A stretch of 64,000 nucleotides of DNA from Saccharopolyspora_D taberi. GTDB lineage: Bacteria; Actinomycetota; Actinomycetes; Mycobacteriales; Pseudonocardiaceae. The notes beneath the pieces were generated by a model. It ran no database searches. It saw nothing but the letters and a program-made list of their open reading frames with translations, and was not told where the DNA came from. The stretch is from positions 62,001 to 126,000 of the forward strand of contig NZ_BAAAUX010000023.1 in the NCBI RefSeq assembly GCF_039534165.1, in the 5' to 3' direction. Below, in pieces: positions 1 to 7,680 of this stretch; the first letter of the stretch is position 1; each line of letters starts with the position of its first letter. The translations under genes were made by a program, and so were the position numbers.

Positions 1-644
1 CCGATGGAGGCGCAGAGCACGCCGAGCACACCGCCCTCGGCGCAGGACGGCACCATCCCGGGCGGCGGGGGCTCCGGGTAGAGGTCGCGGTAGTTCGGGC
101 CGTGCTCGGCCCAGAACACGCTGGCCTGGCCCTCGAACCGGAAGATCGAACCCCACACGTAGGGCTTGCCGAGCAGCACCGCCGCGTCGTTGACGAGGTA
201 GCGGGTGGCGAAGTTGTCGGTGCCGTCCAGGATCAGGTCGTAGTCCCGGAAGATGTCGAGCGCGTTCTCCGAGGACAGGTGCGTCTGGTGCAGGTTGACC
301 TTGACGAACGGGTTGACCTCGGCGATCGAGTCCTTCGCGGACTCCGCCTTCGGGCGGCCCAGGTCGGACTGGCCGTGGATGACCTGGCGGTGCAGGTTCG
401 ACTCGTCCACCTCGTCGAACTCGACGATGCCGAGCGTGCCGACACCGGCCGCGGCCAGGTACAGCAGTGCCGGGCTGCCGAGCCCGCCGGCACCGACGAC
501 CAGCACCTTGGCGTTCTTCAACCGCTTCTGCCCGTCCATCCCGACGTCCGGGATGATCAGGTGGCGGCTGTAGCGCGCGACCTCTTCCTTGGTCAGCTCC
601 GCCGCCGGCTCGACCAGCGGCGGCAGTGACGTTGCGCCGGACAT
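1..644 (-). CDS. moeZ: MoeZ/MoeB-type adenylyltransferase, 3' part missing
   Basis: E1-like enzyme that adenylates the C-terminal glycine of small ubiquitin-like sulfur carriers (MoaD/ThiS/CysO type) so they can be thiolated. The gene reads leftward from ATG at 644 and leaves the window, so only about 214 residues are visible and the C-terminal rhodanese domain of full MoeZ cannot be checked. Visible: nucleotide-binding loop GAGGLGSP near residues 51-58, the NLHRQV segment near 84-89, DGTDNF, and the PSCAEGGVLG segment typical of the ThiF/MoeB fold. The start is supported by a GAGGAGGAG purine tract just upstream. Neighbour order (moeZ, DUF3152, TetR) matches Rv3206c-Rv3208 of Mycobacterium tuberculosis. 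Confidence 0.9.
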   Translation of the reverse strand, partial: MSGATSLPPLVEPAAELTKEEVARYSRHLIIPDVGMDGQKRLKNAKVLVVGAGGLGSPALLYLAAAGVGTLGIVEFDEVDESNLHRQVIHGQSDLGRPKAESAKDSIAEVNPFVKVNLHQTHLSSENALDIFRDYDLILDGTDNFATRYLVNDAAVLLGKPYVWGSIFRFEGQASVFWAEHGPNYRDLYPEPPPPGMVPSCAEGGVLGVLCASI

Positions 645-907
645 CTCCCAGCTCCTCCTCAATGGTCGGTACCCGGCCCGCGCGCCCGCGCCGGACGGAT
701 ACCCCGAGCATCCGCGAGGCCGTCGCAAGCACCTCGCGAAACCTGCAACGCAAGACTGGCCGATGGGCTTCCGCAACCCAAACTACTCCCACGATCCGAG
801 AAGGGGTTGCGCCCACCGACCGCGGCTCCGGCCTGCCTGGACGACCATGGAACGCGGTCGCCCGCGTGGTGAACTTCTCGGTGGGTGGACTGCCGGCCCG
901 AGGTGGA

Positions 908-1972
908 CTACTGGCCCGCGGGGTCGGCGACCGGGAACGGCCAGGCGTTGGGACGGCACACGAACCCGTTCGCCGGGATCGAGGTGCCCTGGTCGGCGAT
1001 CTTGTTCAGCTCGTGGAGCTCGTTGTTGGAGACGCTGAAGGTCTGCTGCATCATCACCGGCGCCAGCGCTCCCTGCTGCGGGCAGCCCAGGTGTCCGTTG
1101 TTGAAGACGTGACCGACCTCGTGGTTGATCGCGTACCTGCGGTAGCTGCCGATGTCGCCCTCGAACGAGACCGCGGCGCGGACCCACCTGGCCGCGTTGA
1201 TGTAGACCATGTCGCCCTTGCGGCACGAGCTGTCGAACGGCACGCCGTTGCTGTAGTCGCACGCCTCGCGGGCGGTCTGCTGGCTGACGAGGATGACCCG
1301 GAAGTCCGGGCGCGGCCCGGAGCTGTCGACCCGCTGGAGCGAGATCCCCTCCGGCGACGCCTTCGGGTTCGTCCAGCTCCTGGGGTCGGACAGGGTCTCC
1401 TGCACGAGGGTGCCGAAGCTGTCGTTGCCGTCCGCGAGCTTGACCCCGACCTCGACCTCGACGCTGTACTTGTAGAGGGCGCCCTGGCCGATCTTCGGCG
1501 AGGTCCCCGGCAGCACCTCGAAGGTGCGCGCCCCGAACTCCGGGATCGGGCTGCCGGGCGGCAGCTCCGCGGAGAACATCTCCGGCGGGAACGTCTGGCC
1601 CGGCGGGGCTTCGGTCACGACCGGCGTCGACGGGCCGGGATCAACCGGGGAGTTCAGCCCGGACGCGCGCTCGTCCTCCGCGCCGCGCGGGCCGACCGCC
1701 TGGAAGATCGCGAGCGCGCTGACCACGACCAGCAGCGGCAGCGCGTAGATCCGCCAGCCGTAGCGCCCGAGCACTCCCCTGCGGGGCCGCTCGGCCGGCG
1801 CCTCCTCGGCGTCGAGGTCGTCCGGTTCCGGCTTCGGATTCCAGGACGCGGCAAGCGGTTCGGCCCGGCGACCGCGGTCCGGGCGGGCGGCGGTGCGACC
1901 GGCTCCCCCACCTGATGACGAACGACCGGAGGCGGAGGTGCGAGATCGCTGGGGCGGGCGGGTCACGGTCAT
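908..1972 (-). CDS. DUF3152 membrane-anchored metalloprotease-like protein
   Basis: About 354 residues from ATG 1972; a GTG at 2017 in the same frame would add 15 poorly supported residues. An Arg/Ser/Pro-rich cytoplasmic head is followed by one membrane segment (about residues 75-93, RIYALPLLVVVSALAIF), a Pro/Glu-rich linker and an exported domain. Near residue 284 is HEVGH followed by NNGHLGCP, the HExxH...H zinc layout of metzincin-like proteases, so a zinc peptidase role outside the membrane is likely but unproven for this family. Homologue by family and position of Rv3207c. It is transcribed away from the TetR gene, across a 456-base gap; a 263-base gap with no recognisable gene separates it from moeZ. 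Confidence 0.85.
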   Translation of the reverse strand: MTVTRPPQRSRTSASGRSSSGGGAGRTAARPDRGRRAEPLAASWNPKPEPDDLDAEEAPAERPRRGVLGRYGWRIYALPLLVVVSALAIFQAVGPRGAEDERASGLNSPVDPGPSTPVVTEAPPGQTFPPEMFSAELPPGSPIPEFGARTFEVLPGTSPKIGQGALYKYSVEVEVGVKLADGNDSFGTLVQETLSDPRSWTNPKASPEGISLQRVDSSGPRPDFRVILVSQQTAREACDYSNGVPFDSSCRKGDMVYINAARWVRAAVSFEGDIGSYRRYAINHEVGHVFNNGHLGCPQQGALAPVMMQQTFSVSNNELHELNKIADQGTSIPANGFVCRPNAWPFPVADPAGQ

Positions 1973-2044
1973 AAGAGTGCCACAGCGCTGGTGGCGACCC
2001 CGGGCCGTGCCAGGCACTCCGCGTGACGAAAACCATGAAGATCA

Positions 2045-2069
2045 CACGATCTTACGTACTTCTATCGTG
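2045..2069. promoter_or_regulatory. Inverted repeat in the DUF3152/TetR divergent gap
   Basis: CACGAT (2045-2050) and ATCGTG (2064-2069) form an inverted repeat with a 13-base, relatively AT-rich spacer. It lies between two divergent genes (start codons at 1972 and 2429), where promoters and an autoregulatory TetR site are expected. This is inference only; the rest of the 456-base gap shows no recognisable gene. Confidence 0.35.
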
Positions 2070-2428
2070 AACTCCCCACGTCGATCACCCGCTGCTTGCC
2101 GCGACCGGGCGACCCGCCCCGTCAACCACCACCGCACCAACCGGACCGAGTGAGATCGACCGCTGTCAGCGCCGGACGGCGGATCGCTACCCTCGTCCAT
2201 TCACGGTGCGGAGTCGGCGACGTGGTCTTCGGGGGGCCGCACACTCCATCGAGTTGCCCGAGCGATTTCGGTACATCTCACTACCGGCGAGTAAAGTCAT
2301 GGCTCCGGGGCCGGACAGCCACCGGCGAGCCAGGAAGGATCGAGTGGAGGCGGCATGGCCCACGCGCTGCTCCCGCTCGTGGGGGCCGACCGGGTACAGG
2401 TCCCGCGGAGATACTGCTGGAGGCAAGC

Positions 2429-3049
2429 ATGACGGAGACCGCGCAGCCGACCCGGGGCGTTCGGTTGCCCCGCGACGCACGCCGAGCGCAGCTGCTCGAA
2501 GCGGCCCAGAGCGTGTTCGTGAACAACGGCTACCACGCCGCGGCGATGGACGACATCGCCGAGCGCGCGGGAGTCAGCAAGCCGGTCCTCTACCAGCACT
2601 TCCCCGGCAAGCTGGAGCTCTACCTCGCCCTCGTGGAAAACCACGGCAGCGAGCTGGTCCGCCGGGTCCGCGAGGCCATCGAGTCGAACCCGGACAACAA
2701 GCACCGGGTGCGCGCTGCCGTCGGCGCGCTCTACGAGTTCATCGACGCCGAGGGGCAGGCGTTCCGGCTGGTCTTCGAGTCCGACCTGCGCAGCGAGCCC
2801 GTGGTGGAGCAGGCGGTGCAGCAGGCGCTGTCGGGCTGCATCGACGCCGTCGCGGAGGCGGTGACCGCCGACGCGGGTCTCGACCACGAACGCGCGCGGC
2901 TGCTGGCGGTCGGCCTGGTCGGCCTGAGCCAGGTCACGGCCCGCTACTGGCTCGACGCCTCGGACTCCATCCCGCGGGACGAGGCGATCTCCCTGATGTC
3001 CACCCTGGCCTGGAAGGGCATCTCCGGCTTCCCGCTCCAGTCGGGCTGA
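2429..3049 (+). CDS. TetR-family regulator (Rv3208-like)
   Basis: 206-residue TetR repressor. The helix-turn-helix lies at about residues 33-62 (MDDIAERAGVSKPVLYQHF), followed by a helical ligand/dimer domain of normal length. The start is ATG 2429 with GGAGG six bases upstream; the open frame continues upstream but the extra codons look non-coding. Position between the DUF3152 gene and the DUF3107 gene matches Rv3208 of M. tuberculosis. Targets cannot be read from the sequence; self-regulation and control of the divergent DUF3152 gene are reasonable guesses. The next gene downstream is convergent, and a hairpin follows the stop. Confidence 0.9.
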   Translation: MTETAQPTRGVRLPRDARRAQLLEAAQSVFVNNGYHAAAMDDIAERAGVSKPVLYQHFPGKLELYLALVENHGSELVRRVREAIESNPDNKHRVRAAVGALYEFIDAEGQAFRLVFESDLRSEPVVEQAVQQALSGCIDAVAEAVTADAGLDHERARLLAVGLVGLSQVTARYWLDASDSIPRDEAISLMSTLAWKGISGFPLQSG

Positions 3050-3058
3050 CGCGGAGGC

Positions 3059-3088
3059 GGCCCTCGCACCGGTCCGGGCGCGAGGGCC
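3059..3088 (+). terminator. Hairpin terminator after the TetR gene
   Basis: GGCCCTCGC (3059-3067) pairs perfectly with GCGAGGGCC (3080-3088), 12-base loop, starting 10 bases after the TetR stop. No U-tract follows, which is common in high-GC actinobacteria. Confidence 0.7.
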
Positions 3089-3121
3089 GTCTCGTGCGCA
3101 ACGACCGGCCGCTGCTCTGTC

Positions 3122-3226
3122 GTGGCTCGGCCGCTCAGCGGCGGCTCTGCTGTGGCCCAGCCGGGTGCCCAGCCGGACTCAGCGGCAGCTCAGCCGGGTG
3201 GCTCGGCCGCTCAGCGGCGGCTCTGC
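3122..3226. repeat. 29-bp direct repeat, two copies 76 bp apart
   Basis: Positions 3122-3150 and 3198-3226 are identical. Each contains the self-complementary core CCGCTCAGCGG. Similarity continues beyond them (CCGGACTCAGCGGC recurs in both following segments), so this is a decayed duplication of roughly 76 bases. It fills the gap between the convergent TetR and hydrolase 3' ends, where the hairpins may help end transcription. Confidence 0.75.
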
Positions 3227-3252
3227 CGACCCAGCCGGCTGGTCTGCCGGAC

Positions 3253-4170
3253 TCAGCGGCGACCGGCGGCGGCTGTTCTGACGACGTGCGCGATCCGCGC
3301 GGTGACCTCGTCGGTCCGTTCCAGCGGGAGCATGTGGCCCGCTCCCGCATAAAGCATGAACCGCGCGTCCGGCAGCGCCTCGGCGAGGCGCACGGCGTGC
3401 GACTGCGCGATCAGCCGGTCCGACAGCCCGGCAAGCACGACCGCCGGGATCGACCGCATCGCTTCCAGTGCGTGCAGCCGCTCGTGCTCGGCCAGCGACT
3501 CGCGGAAGCCTGCCATGTTCGCCGGGTTGCAGGCCGCCACCCATTCCGCCGTGTCCGCCACGTCCTCCGGACGCGGCCTGCGGCCGAACAGCAGCCACCG
3601 CAGTCCCGGCCGCATCCAGCCCGCCTGCCTGCTCAGCCGCCTGCCGCGCGCCCCGGCGAGCCGCTTGCGCACCAGGCGCTCGCCGCGCCCGACGACCACC
3701 GCGACCGGTTCGGGCAGGCCCAGGCTCGGCGCCGCCAGATCGCCCGCCGAGGTCGCGACCAGCGCGACGCCCACCACCCGCGCGTCGAACAGGTCCCGGT
3801 GCCGTTCGGCCAGCGCCATCAGCGTCATGCCGCCCATCGAGTGACCGGCAAGCACGATCGGGCCGTCCGGCACCCGCTCGCGGATCAGCTCCGCGAGGTC
3901 GTCGGCGCACTGCGCGATCGTCGCGGTCCCGGGCGGCGCCGCGTCGCTCTCGCCGTGGCCCCGGTGGTCGTAGCGCACGATCCGGACCGGCGTGCCGGCC
4001 GCGGCGGGCAGCCCGGCCGCGACCCGGTCCCAGGTGTGCTTGGTGAGCGTCCAGCCGTGCACGAAGACGACGGTCAGCGGCGCGTCGGCCGTGCCCTCCT
4101 CGACCACCCGCAGGCGGATTCCGCCGCTGGTGGTGAACGTTTCGGGTGCGATGGTGACCGCGGTGCTCAT
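3253..4170 (-). CDS. Alpha/beta hydrolase
   Basis: 305-residue alpha/beta hydrolase from ATG 4170. VFVHGW forms the oxyanion-hole segment near residue 36, and GHSMGG carries the nucleophilic serine near residue 111. The late histidine lies in AGAGHMLPLE near the C terminus. Together these give a complete catalytic layout. The start overlaps the stop of the upstream AurF-like gene by four bases (ATGA), so the two are translationally coupled and probably act on related, hydrophobic substrates. The specific ester or epoxide substrate cannot be told. The longer open frame upstream of 4170 is the wrong frame of the neighbouring gene. Confidence 0.9.
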   Translation of the reverse strand: MSTAVTIAPETFTTSGGIRLRVVEEGTADAPLTVVFVHGWTLTKHTWDRVAAGLPAAAGTPVRIVRYDHRGHGESDAAPPGTATIAQCADDLAELIRERVPDGPIVLAGHSMGGMTLMALAERHRDLFDARVVGVALVATSAGDLAAPSLGLPEPVAVVVGRGERLVRKRLAGARGRRLSRQAGWMRPGLRWLLFGRRPRPEDVADTAEWVAACNPANMAGFRESLAEHERLHALEAMRSIPAVVLAGLSDRLIAQSHAVRLAEALPDARFMLYAGAGHMLPLERTDEVTARIAHVVRTAAAGRR

Positions 4171-5066
4171 CGGATCAGACCTGCCTTCTTCCAGAAGGGC
4201 ATCCCGGGCGCGCCGACCAGGCCGGCCTCGTCCAGGAAGCCCATGATCTTCTCGCCGCCCCAATGCAGCGTGTCCAGGAAATGCGGGTTCCGCCACGCCA
4301 CCCGGTACGCGTCCCGCGGCCGCAGCCCGACCGACTTGTAGACGCGCGGGTTGATCAGGCTGAAGCAGATCCCGTAAGCGACCGCGGCCGTCCAGAACTG
4401 GTGGTAGGCGCGCTCCGCCGCGTTGCACTCGGCCATCCGCCGGATCACCTCCTCGCGGGCGAAGGTGACGTGCCGCGCCTCCTCCAGCACGTGGATCCGG
4501 TTGACCATCCGGACCAGCGGCTGGACGTCCTCGTCGTACATCTGGTCGCGCTGGAACCGGTCCAGGATCTCCTCGGCGACCAGGATCGACGCGTACGCCG
4601 ACGGCCCCTTGAGCACGGCGGGCAACAACCGCCCGGCCTGGAACAGCACCGGGACCGGGCCGTAGGCGGGCGCGCCGATGCGGTCGACGGCCTTGGCGAA
4701 CATCGTCGAGTGCCTGCACTCGTCGGCCACCTCGGTCAGCGCGTACTGGGCGTGGCTGGAGCGCGGATCGCTCCGGTAGAACTCCTTGAGCAGCATCTGC
4801 ATCAGCAGGACCTCGAACCACAGGCCGTTGGAGGCGATGCTGGCGAACTCGTGCTTGGTCAGCTCGATCCGCTGCTCCTCGCTCAGCCGGTCCCAGAGGT
4901 GGGTGCCGTACAGCGAGCTGCGGTGCAGCGGGATGAAGGGCTTGGCCTCGGCCAGCGGCGCGGCCCAGTCGATGTCGATCTCGGGGTCGTAACTGTTCTT
5001 CGCCGACGATCCCAGCAGTCGCGCGGCCGTCTTCTCCCGGTCGTTGACCTGCAGAGTCCTGCTCAT
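4167..5066 (-). CDS. AurF-like diiron oxygenase family protein
   Basis: About 299 residues. The helical bundle carries the carboxylate/histidine motifs of AurF-type (p-aminobenzoate N-oxygenase) diiron proteins: EVADECRHSTMF and EEARHVTFAREE, with further Glu residues (EEILDRF) in the preceding helices. AurF-like enzymes oxidise amines or other substrates; many actinobacterial members have no known substrate. The start ATG 5066 has GAGGGG 10 bases upstream. An alternative ATG at 5093 lies too close to the likely -10 (TAACAT, complement of 5097-5102) to have a leader. It is coupled to the downstream hydrolase and diverges from a TetR gene, whose operator covers this promoter. Confidence 0.85.
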   Translation of the reverse strand: MSRTLQVNDREKTAARLLGSSAKNSYDPEIDIDWAAPLAEAKPFIPLHRSSLYGTHLWDRLSEEQRIELTKHEFASIASNGLWFEVLLMQMLLKEFYRSDPRSSHAQYALTEVADECRHSTMFAKAVDRIGAPAYGPVPVLFQAGRLLPAVLKGPSAYASILVAEEILDRFQRDQMYDEDVQPLVRMVNRIHVLEEARHVTFAREEVIRRMAECNAAERAYHQFWTAAVAYGICFSLINPRVYKSVGLRPRDAYRVAWRNPHFLDTLHWGGEKIMGFLDEAGLVGAPGMPFWKKAGLIR

Positions 5067-5097
5067 CCGGTCGTCACCCCTCGGCGCAGCCATTGCA

Positions 5098-5119
5098 TGT
5101 TACTTCCAGTAACAGTTAC
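5098..5119. promoter_or_regulatory. Overlapping palindromic TetR operator
   Basis: TGTTAC-TTCCA-GTAACA (5098-5114) is a perfect 6-5-6 inverted repeat. It overlaps a second perfect palindrome, GTAAC-A-GTTAC (5109-5119). They lie between the AurF-like gene and the divergent TetR gene, over the -10 of both: TACCTT at 5117-5122 for TetR and TAACAT (complement of 5097-5102) for the oxygenase. This is the expected place for a repressor that shuts both promoters. Confidence 0.75.
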
Positions 5120-5129
5120 CTTGGGTAGC

Positions 5130-5879
5130 GTGAGCCACATCTCCCGGCCTGTCAAGGTCGCCTCGGCGCGCGGCGACGCCCGGCGCGAACGGTGGCGCGA
5201 ACACCGCCAGGCCCGTCGCGCGGAATTCGTGGAAGCCGCCGTCCGGGCCATCACCAAGCACGGCGCCGACGTCGGCATGGACGACATCGCCGCCGAGGCA
5301 GGGGTGAGCAAACCCGTCCTCTACCGGCACTTCAGCGACAAGAGCGACCTCTACGTCGCGGTCGGCGAGTGGGGCGCGGACCTGCTGATGAAACGGCTGC
5401 GCCCGACCATCGAGCAGCCCGGCAGCCCCAACGAGCGGATCCGCCGCATCGTCGGGGCCTACCTCGGGGTGATCGAGGAGCACCCGGAGCTCTACCGGTT
5501 CGTCGTGCGGCGCACCTTCGCCGACCGGCCGGTCACCCAGGACCCGGTGGTGGCGGAGAAGACCATGATCGCCAACACGCTGTCCCGCCTGCTCGGCGAG
5601 TACATGCGGGCGCTGGGCCTGGACTCCGGCGGCGTGGAGGCGTGGAGCCACGGCCTGGTCGGCATGGTGCAGGCCAGCGGCGACTGGTGGCTGGAGCGGC
5701 AGGCGATGAGCCGCGAGAACCTGACCGACTACCTCGCCCAGCTCATCTGGTACGGCATCGACGGCGTGCTGCGCTCGGCCGGGATCGCGCTCGACCCGGA
5801 CGAACCGCTGGAGATGGATCCCCGGCTGTCGCTGGTCTCCGACGACGAGACCCCGGACGCAGGCGCGGAAGGACGATGA
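5130..5879 (+). CDS. TetR-family regulator of the AurF-like cluster
   Basis: 249-residue TetR protein with a helix-turn-helix near residues 50-69 (MDDIAAEAGVSKPVLYRHF), an Arg-rich N-terminal arm and the usual helical C-terminal domain. Start chosen at GTG 5130 because TACCTT ends seven bases before it, the leaderless spacing seen repeatedly in this window; no Shine-Dalgarno is present. It is divergent from the AurF-like/hydrolase pair across a 60-base gap containing strong palindromes, and is one base upstream of the DUF4873 gene. It probably represses both directions, but the inducer is unknown. Confidence 0.88.
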   Translation: MSHISRPVKVASARGDARRERWREHRQARRAEFVEAAVRAITKHGADVGMDDIAAEAGVSKPVLYRHFSDKSDLYVAVGEWGADLLMKRLRPTIEQPGSPNERIRRIVGAYLGVIEEHPELYRFVVRRTFADRPVTQDPVVAEKTMIANTLSRLLGEYMRALGLDSGGVEAWSHGLVGMVQASGDWWLERQAMSRENLTDYLAQLIWYGIDGVLRSAGIALDPDEPLEMDPRLSLVSDDETPDAGAEGR

Positions 5880-5880
5880 G

Positions 5881-6195
5881 GTGTCCGAACACGATCACGA
5901 CGAGGACGACTACCGCGGTCCGGCCGTGGTGTTCGACCAGCGGCGGGAGATCCTGGTGGAGGTCGTCCTGCGCGGGCACTTCGAGCCCATCGACGGCCGT
6001 TTCCACTGGTACGGCCGCCTGAACTCGCACGACGAGGTCACCGCGCTGGCCGACGGCCGCAGGGCCGAGGTGGTGCTGCGGACCCCGGAGGGCGAAGCGG
6101 TCGGAACGCTGTCCGACCCCGACCCCTGGGGCCGCTACCGGATCACCGGGGTCGGCAGGCCCCCGTTCCCGGTGGAGACGAGCCTCACGGCGTAA
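5881..6195 (+). CDS. Stand-alone DUF4873 domain protein
   Basis: 104-residue acidic protein starting at GTG 5881, one base after the TetR stop, so co-transcribed. RRAEVVLRTPEGEAVGTLSDPDPWGRYR and neighbouring strands fit DUF4873, a small beta domain usually found at the C terminus of flavin-dependent monooxygenases. Finding it as a separate protein beside an AurF-like oxygenase suggests an accessory role for that enzyme. No catalytic residues are evident. Assignment rests on remembered family features. Confidence 0.65.
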   Translation: MSEHDHDEDDYRGPAVVFDQRREILVEVVLRGHFEPIDGRFHWYGRLNSHDEVTALADGRRAEVVLRTPEGEAVGTLSDPDPWGRYRITGVGRPPFPVETSLTA

Positions 6196-6209
6196 GGCGC
6201 CCGAACGCA

Positions 6210-6246
6210 CGAGTGCGGCCCCGGGACTCGCCCGGAGCCGCACTCG
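6210..6246. terminator. Bidirectional terminator hairpin
   Basis: CGAGTGCGGC (6210-6219) pairs with GCCGCACTCG (6237-6246, one unpaired base allowed), with an inner CCCGGG/CCCGG pairing. It sits in the 58-base gap between the convergent DUF4873 and DUF3107 genes and can end both transcripts. Confidence 0.75.
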
Positions 6247-6253
6247 TCGCACG

Positions 6254-6481
6254 TCACCTGACGCCGAAGCCGACCCTCGTCGTCTCGGCCGGGCCGATCT
6301 CGACGTAGGCGATCTTGACGGCCGGGACGATGTAGCGCCGTCCCTTGTCGTCGGCCAGCGCCAGCACGCCCTCGGCGTTCTTCAGCGCGTCGGCGACCAG
6401 CGCTTCGACCTCTTCCGGGGACTGACCGCTGGCGATCGTCAGCTCGCGCGGGCTGTCCACGACGCCGATCTTGACCTCCAC
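6254..6481 (-). CDS. DUF3107 small protein (TB9.4/Rv3208A-like)
   Basis: 75 residues from GTG 6481. It begins EVKIGVVDSPRELTIASGQ and ends IGPAETTRVGFGVR, a pattern I recognise from the actinobacterial DUF3107 family (M. tuberculosis Rv3208A). The start is fixed by GGAGG eight bases upstream; a longer in-frame ORF from 6502 lacks this. Function unknown; a small mixed alpha/beta protein, probably cytoplasmic. Position beside the Rv3208-type TetR and the ferritin-like gene conserves the mycobacterial order. Confidence 0.88.
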   Translation of the reverse strand: MEVKIGVVDSPRELTIASGQSPEEVEALVADALKNAEGVLALADDKGRRYIVPAVKIAYVEIGPAETTRVGFGVR

Positions 6482-6587
6482 GCCGAACCTCCAGTTGGGC
6501 ACTCGTATCCGTTGGGCACGGCAAGGCTATCCCAGGTCCGCACCGCAAGGCCGTCCGCGCACCGCGAACGCGACCGACCGGCCGGTG

Positions 6588-7289
6588 TCAGCCCAGCCCC
6601 AGCCGGGCCATCCGCTTGGTGTGGTTGTTCTGCAGGCGCCGGAACATCGCGGCGATGCCGGTCAGGTCCCCGGAGCCGTTGATGATCAGCTCCGCCAGCG
6701 CGTCGCGCTCGGCGACCACCCGCTGCGCCTGGGTCACCGCCTCGCCGAGCAGCCTGCGGCCCCACAGCGTCAGCTTGTCGCGCAGCGTGCGGTCGTCGGC
6801 GCAGGCCGCCTGCACCTCCCGCTCGGCGAACGCGGAGTGGCCGGTGTCGGCCAGCACGGTCAGCACCAGCTCCCGGGTCGCCGGGTCCAGCCACTCGGCG
6901 ACCTCGCGGTAGAAGTCGGCGGCCAGCCCGTCGCCGACGTAGGCCTTGACCAGCGACTCCAGCCACGAGTGCGGGGCGGTCGACGCGTTGAAGTCGTCGA
7001 AGGGCGCCACGAACGGCCGCATCACGTCCTCGACCACGACACCCCGGCTCGCGAGGTTGTCCTCCAGCTGCCGGTAGTGGCCGATCTCGGCGGCGGCCAT
7101 GCTTGCCAGCGCGGCGCGCCCGGTGAGCGTGGGAGCGGTGCGCGCGTCCTCGGCGAGGCGGTCGAACGCGGACAGCTCGCCGTAGGCCAGCGCCGCGAGC
7201 AGGTCGACAACGCCCTCGTCGTAGCGGTTCTCCTCGTAGCGCTGATCGGTTCCGGCAGGCGCGACGGCGCCTTGCTCAGGCTCACTCAT
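6588..7289 (-). CDS. Ferritin-like (MiaE_2-type) helical protein
   Basis: 233-residue, almost all-helical protein, start ATG 7289. AAAEIGHYRQLEDNL and ADTGHSAFAEREV are spaced like the iron-ligand helices of ferritin-like proteins of the tRNA-hydroxylase-like MiaE_2 group found next to DUF3107 and RNA helicase genes in actinobacteria. Iron binding is plausible (E, H/E pairs) but the substrate is unknown. TACGCT ends seven bases before the ATG, so the mRNA is probably leaderless and the upstream GTG at 7316 is unlikely to be used. It diverges from the helicase region. Confidence 0.75.
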   Translation of the reverse strand: MSEPEQGAVAPAGTDQRYEENRYDEGVVDLLAALAYGELSAFDRLAEDARTAPTLTGRAALASMAAAEIGHYRQLEDNLASRGVVVEDVMRPFVAPFDDFNASTAPHSWLESLVKAYVGDGLAADFYREVAEWLDPATRELVLTVLADTGHSAFAEREVQAACADDRTLRDKLTLWGRRLLGEAVTQAQRVVAERDALAELIINGSGDLTGIAAMFRRLQNNHTKRMARLGLG

Positions 7290-7680
7290 GACCGCGAGCG
7301 TAACGGGCTGCGCCACACATCAGCATGAACTGTGGCGCGAACAGGTATCCTCGGAATCGCATGGCGTCAAGCGGTGCGGTTCCACGCCCGAGGGCTGGAC
7401 CCCAACCAGAGCAGCCGCCCGGGCGTTGCGACCTGCGGCGACGGCGGAGGACGGGAGCAACCGCGGCCAGCGCGTACGCAGCCCGAGCGGTCGGCTCGCG
7501 GGTTCCCGCGCTGAGACGCCGGGCTGGACGAAAAGCTGACAGCGGATCACGACCGCTGGAATGAACGAAGGCGCGCACCATCACGTCAGTGAGCACGAGC
7601 CCAGTGACCCCCAGCACTGCGCACGGCCCCGGAACACCGGAGGCCGCCAGGCCGGGAGGTCGTCACGACGGATCGGCCCG
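7290..7680 (+). other. Long leader upstream of the helicase gene
   Basis: Gap of about 390 bases between the ferritin-like start and the helicase. A -10-like TATCCT lies at 7346-7351. An Arg/Pro-rich open frame runs from ATG 7361 to a stop at 7562-7564 that overlaps ATG 7561 of the helicase frame. The peptide does not look like a conserved protein. RNA-helicase genes often have long regulatory leaders; no specific RNA element was recognised. Confidence 0.4.

Noticed and set aside
626..1915. 429-codon plus-strand open frame over the moeZ/DUF3152 region
   Set aside because: Overlaps the DUF3152 gene antisense and has random Arg/Gly-rich sequence.
3122..3262. Possible CRISPR repeats
   Set aside because: Only two copies, palindromic and with related rather than unique spacers; no cas genes.
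3253..6195. AurF cluster as part of an antibiotic biosynthesis cluster
   Set aside because: No polyketide, peptide synthetase or tailoring genes besides these four; surrounding genes are conserved housekeeping genes.
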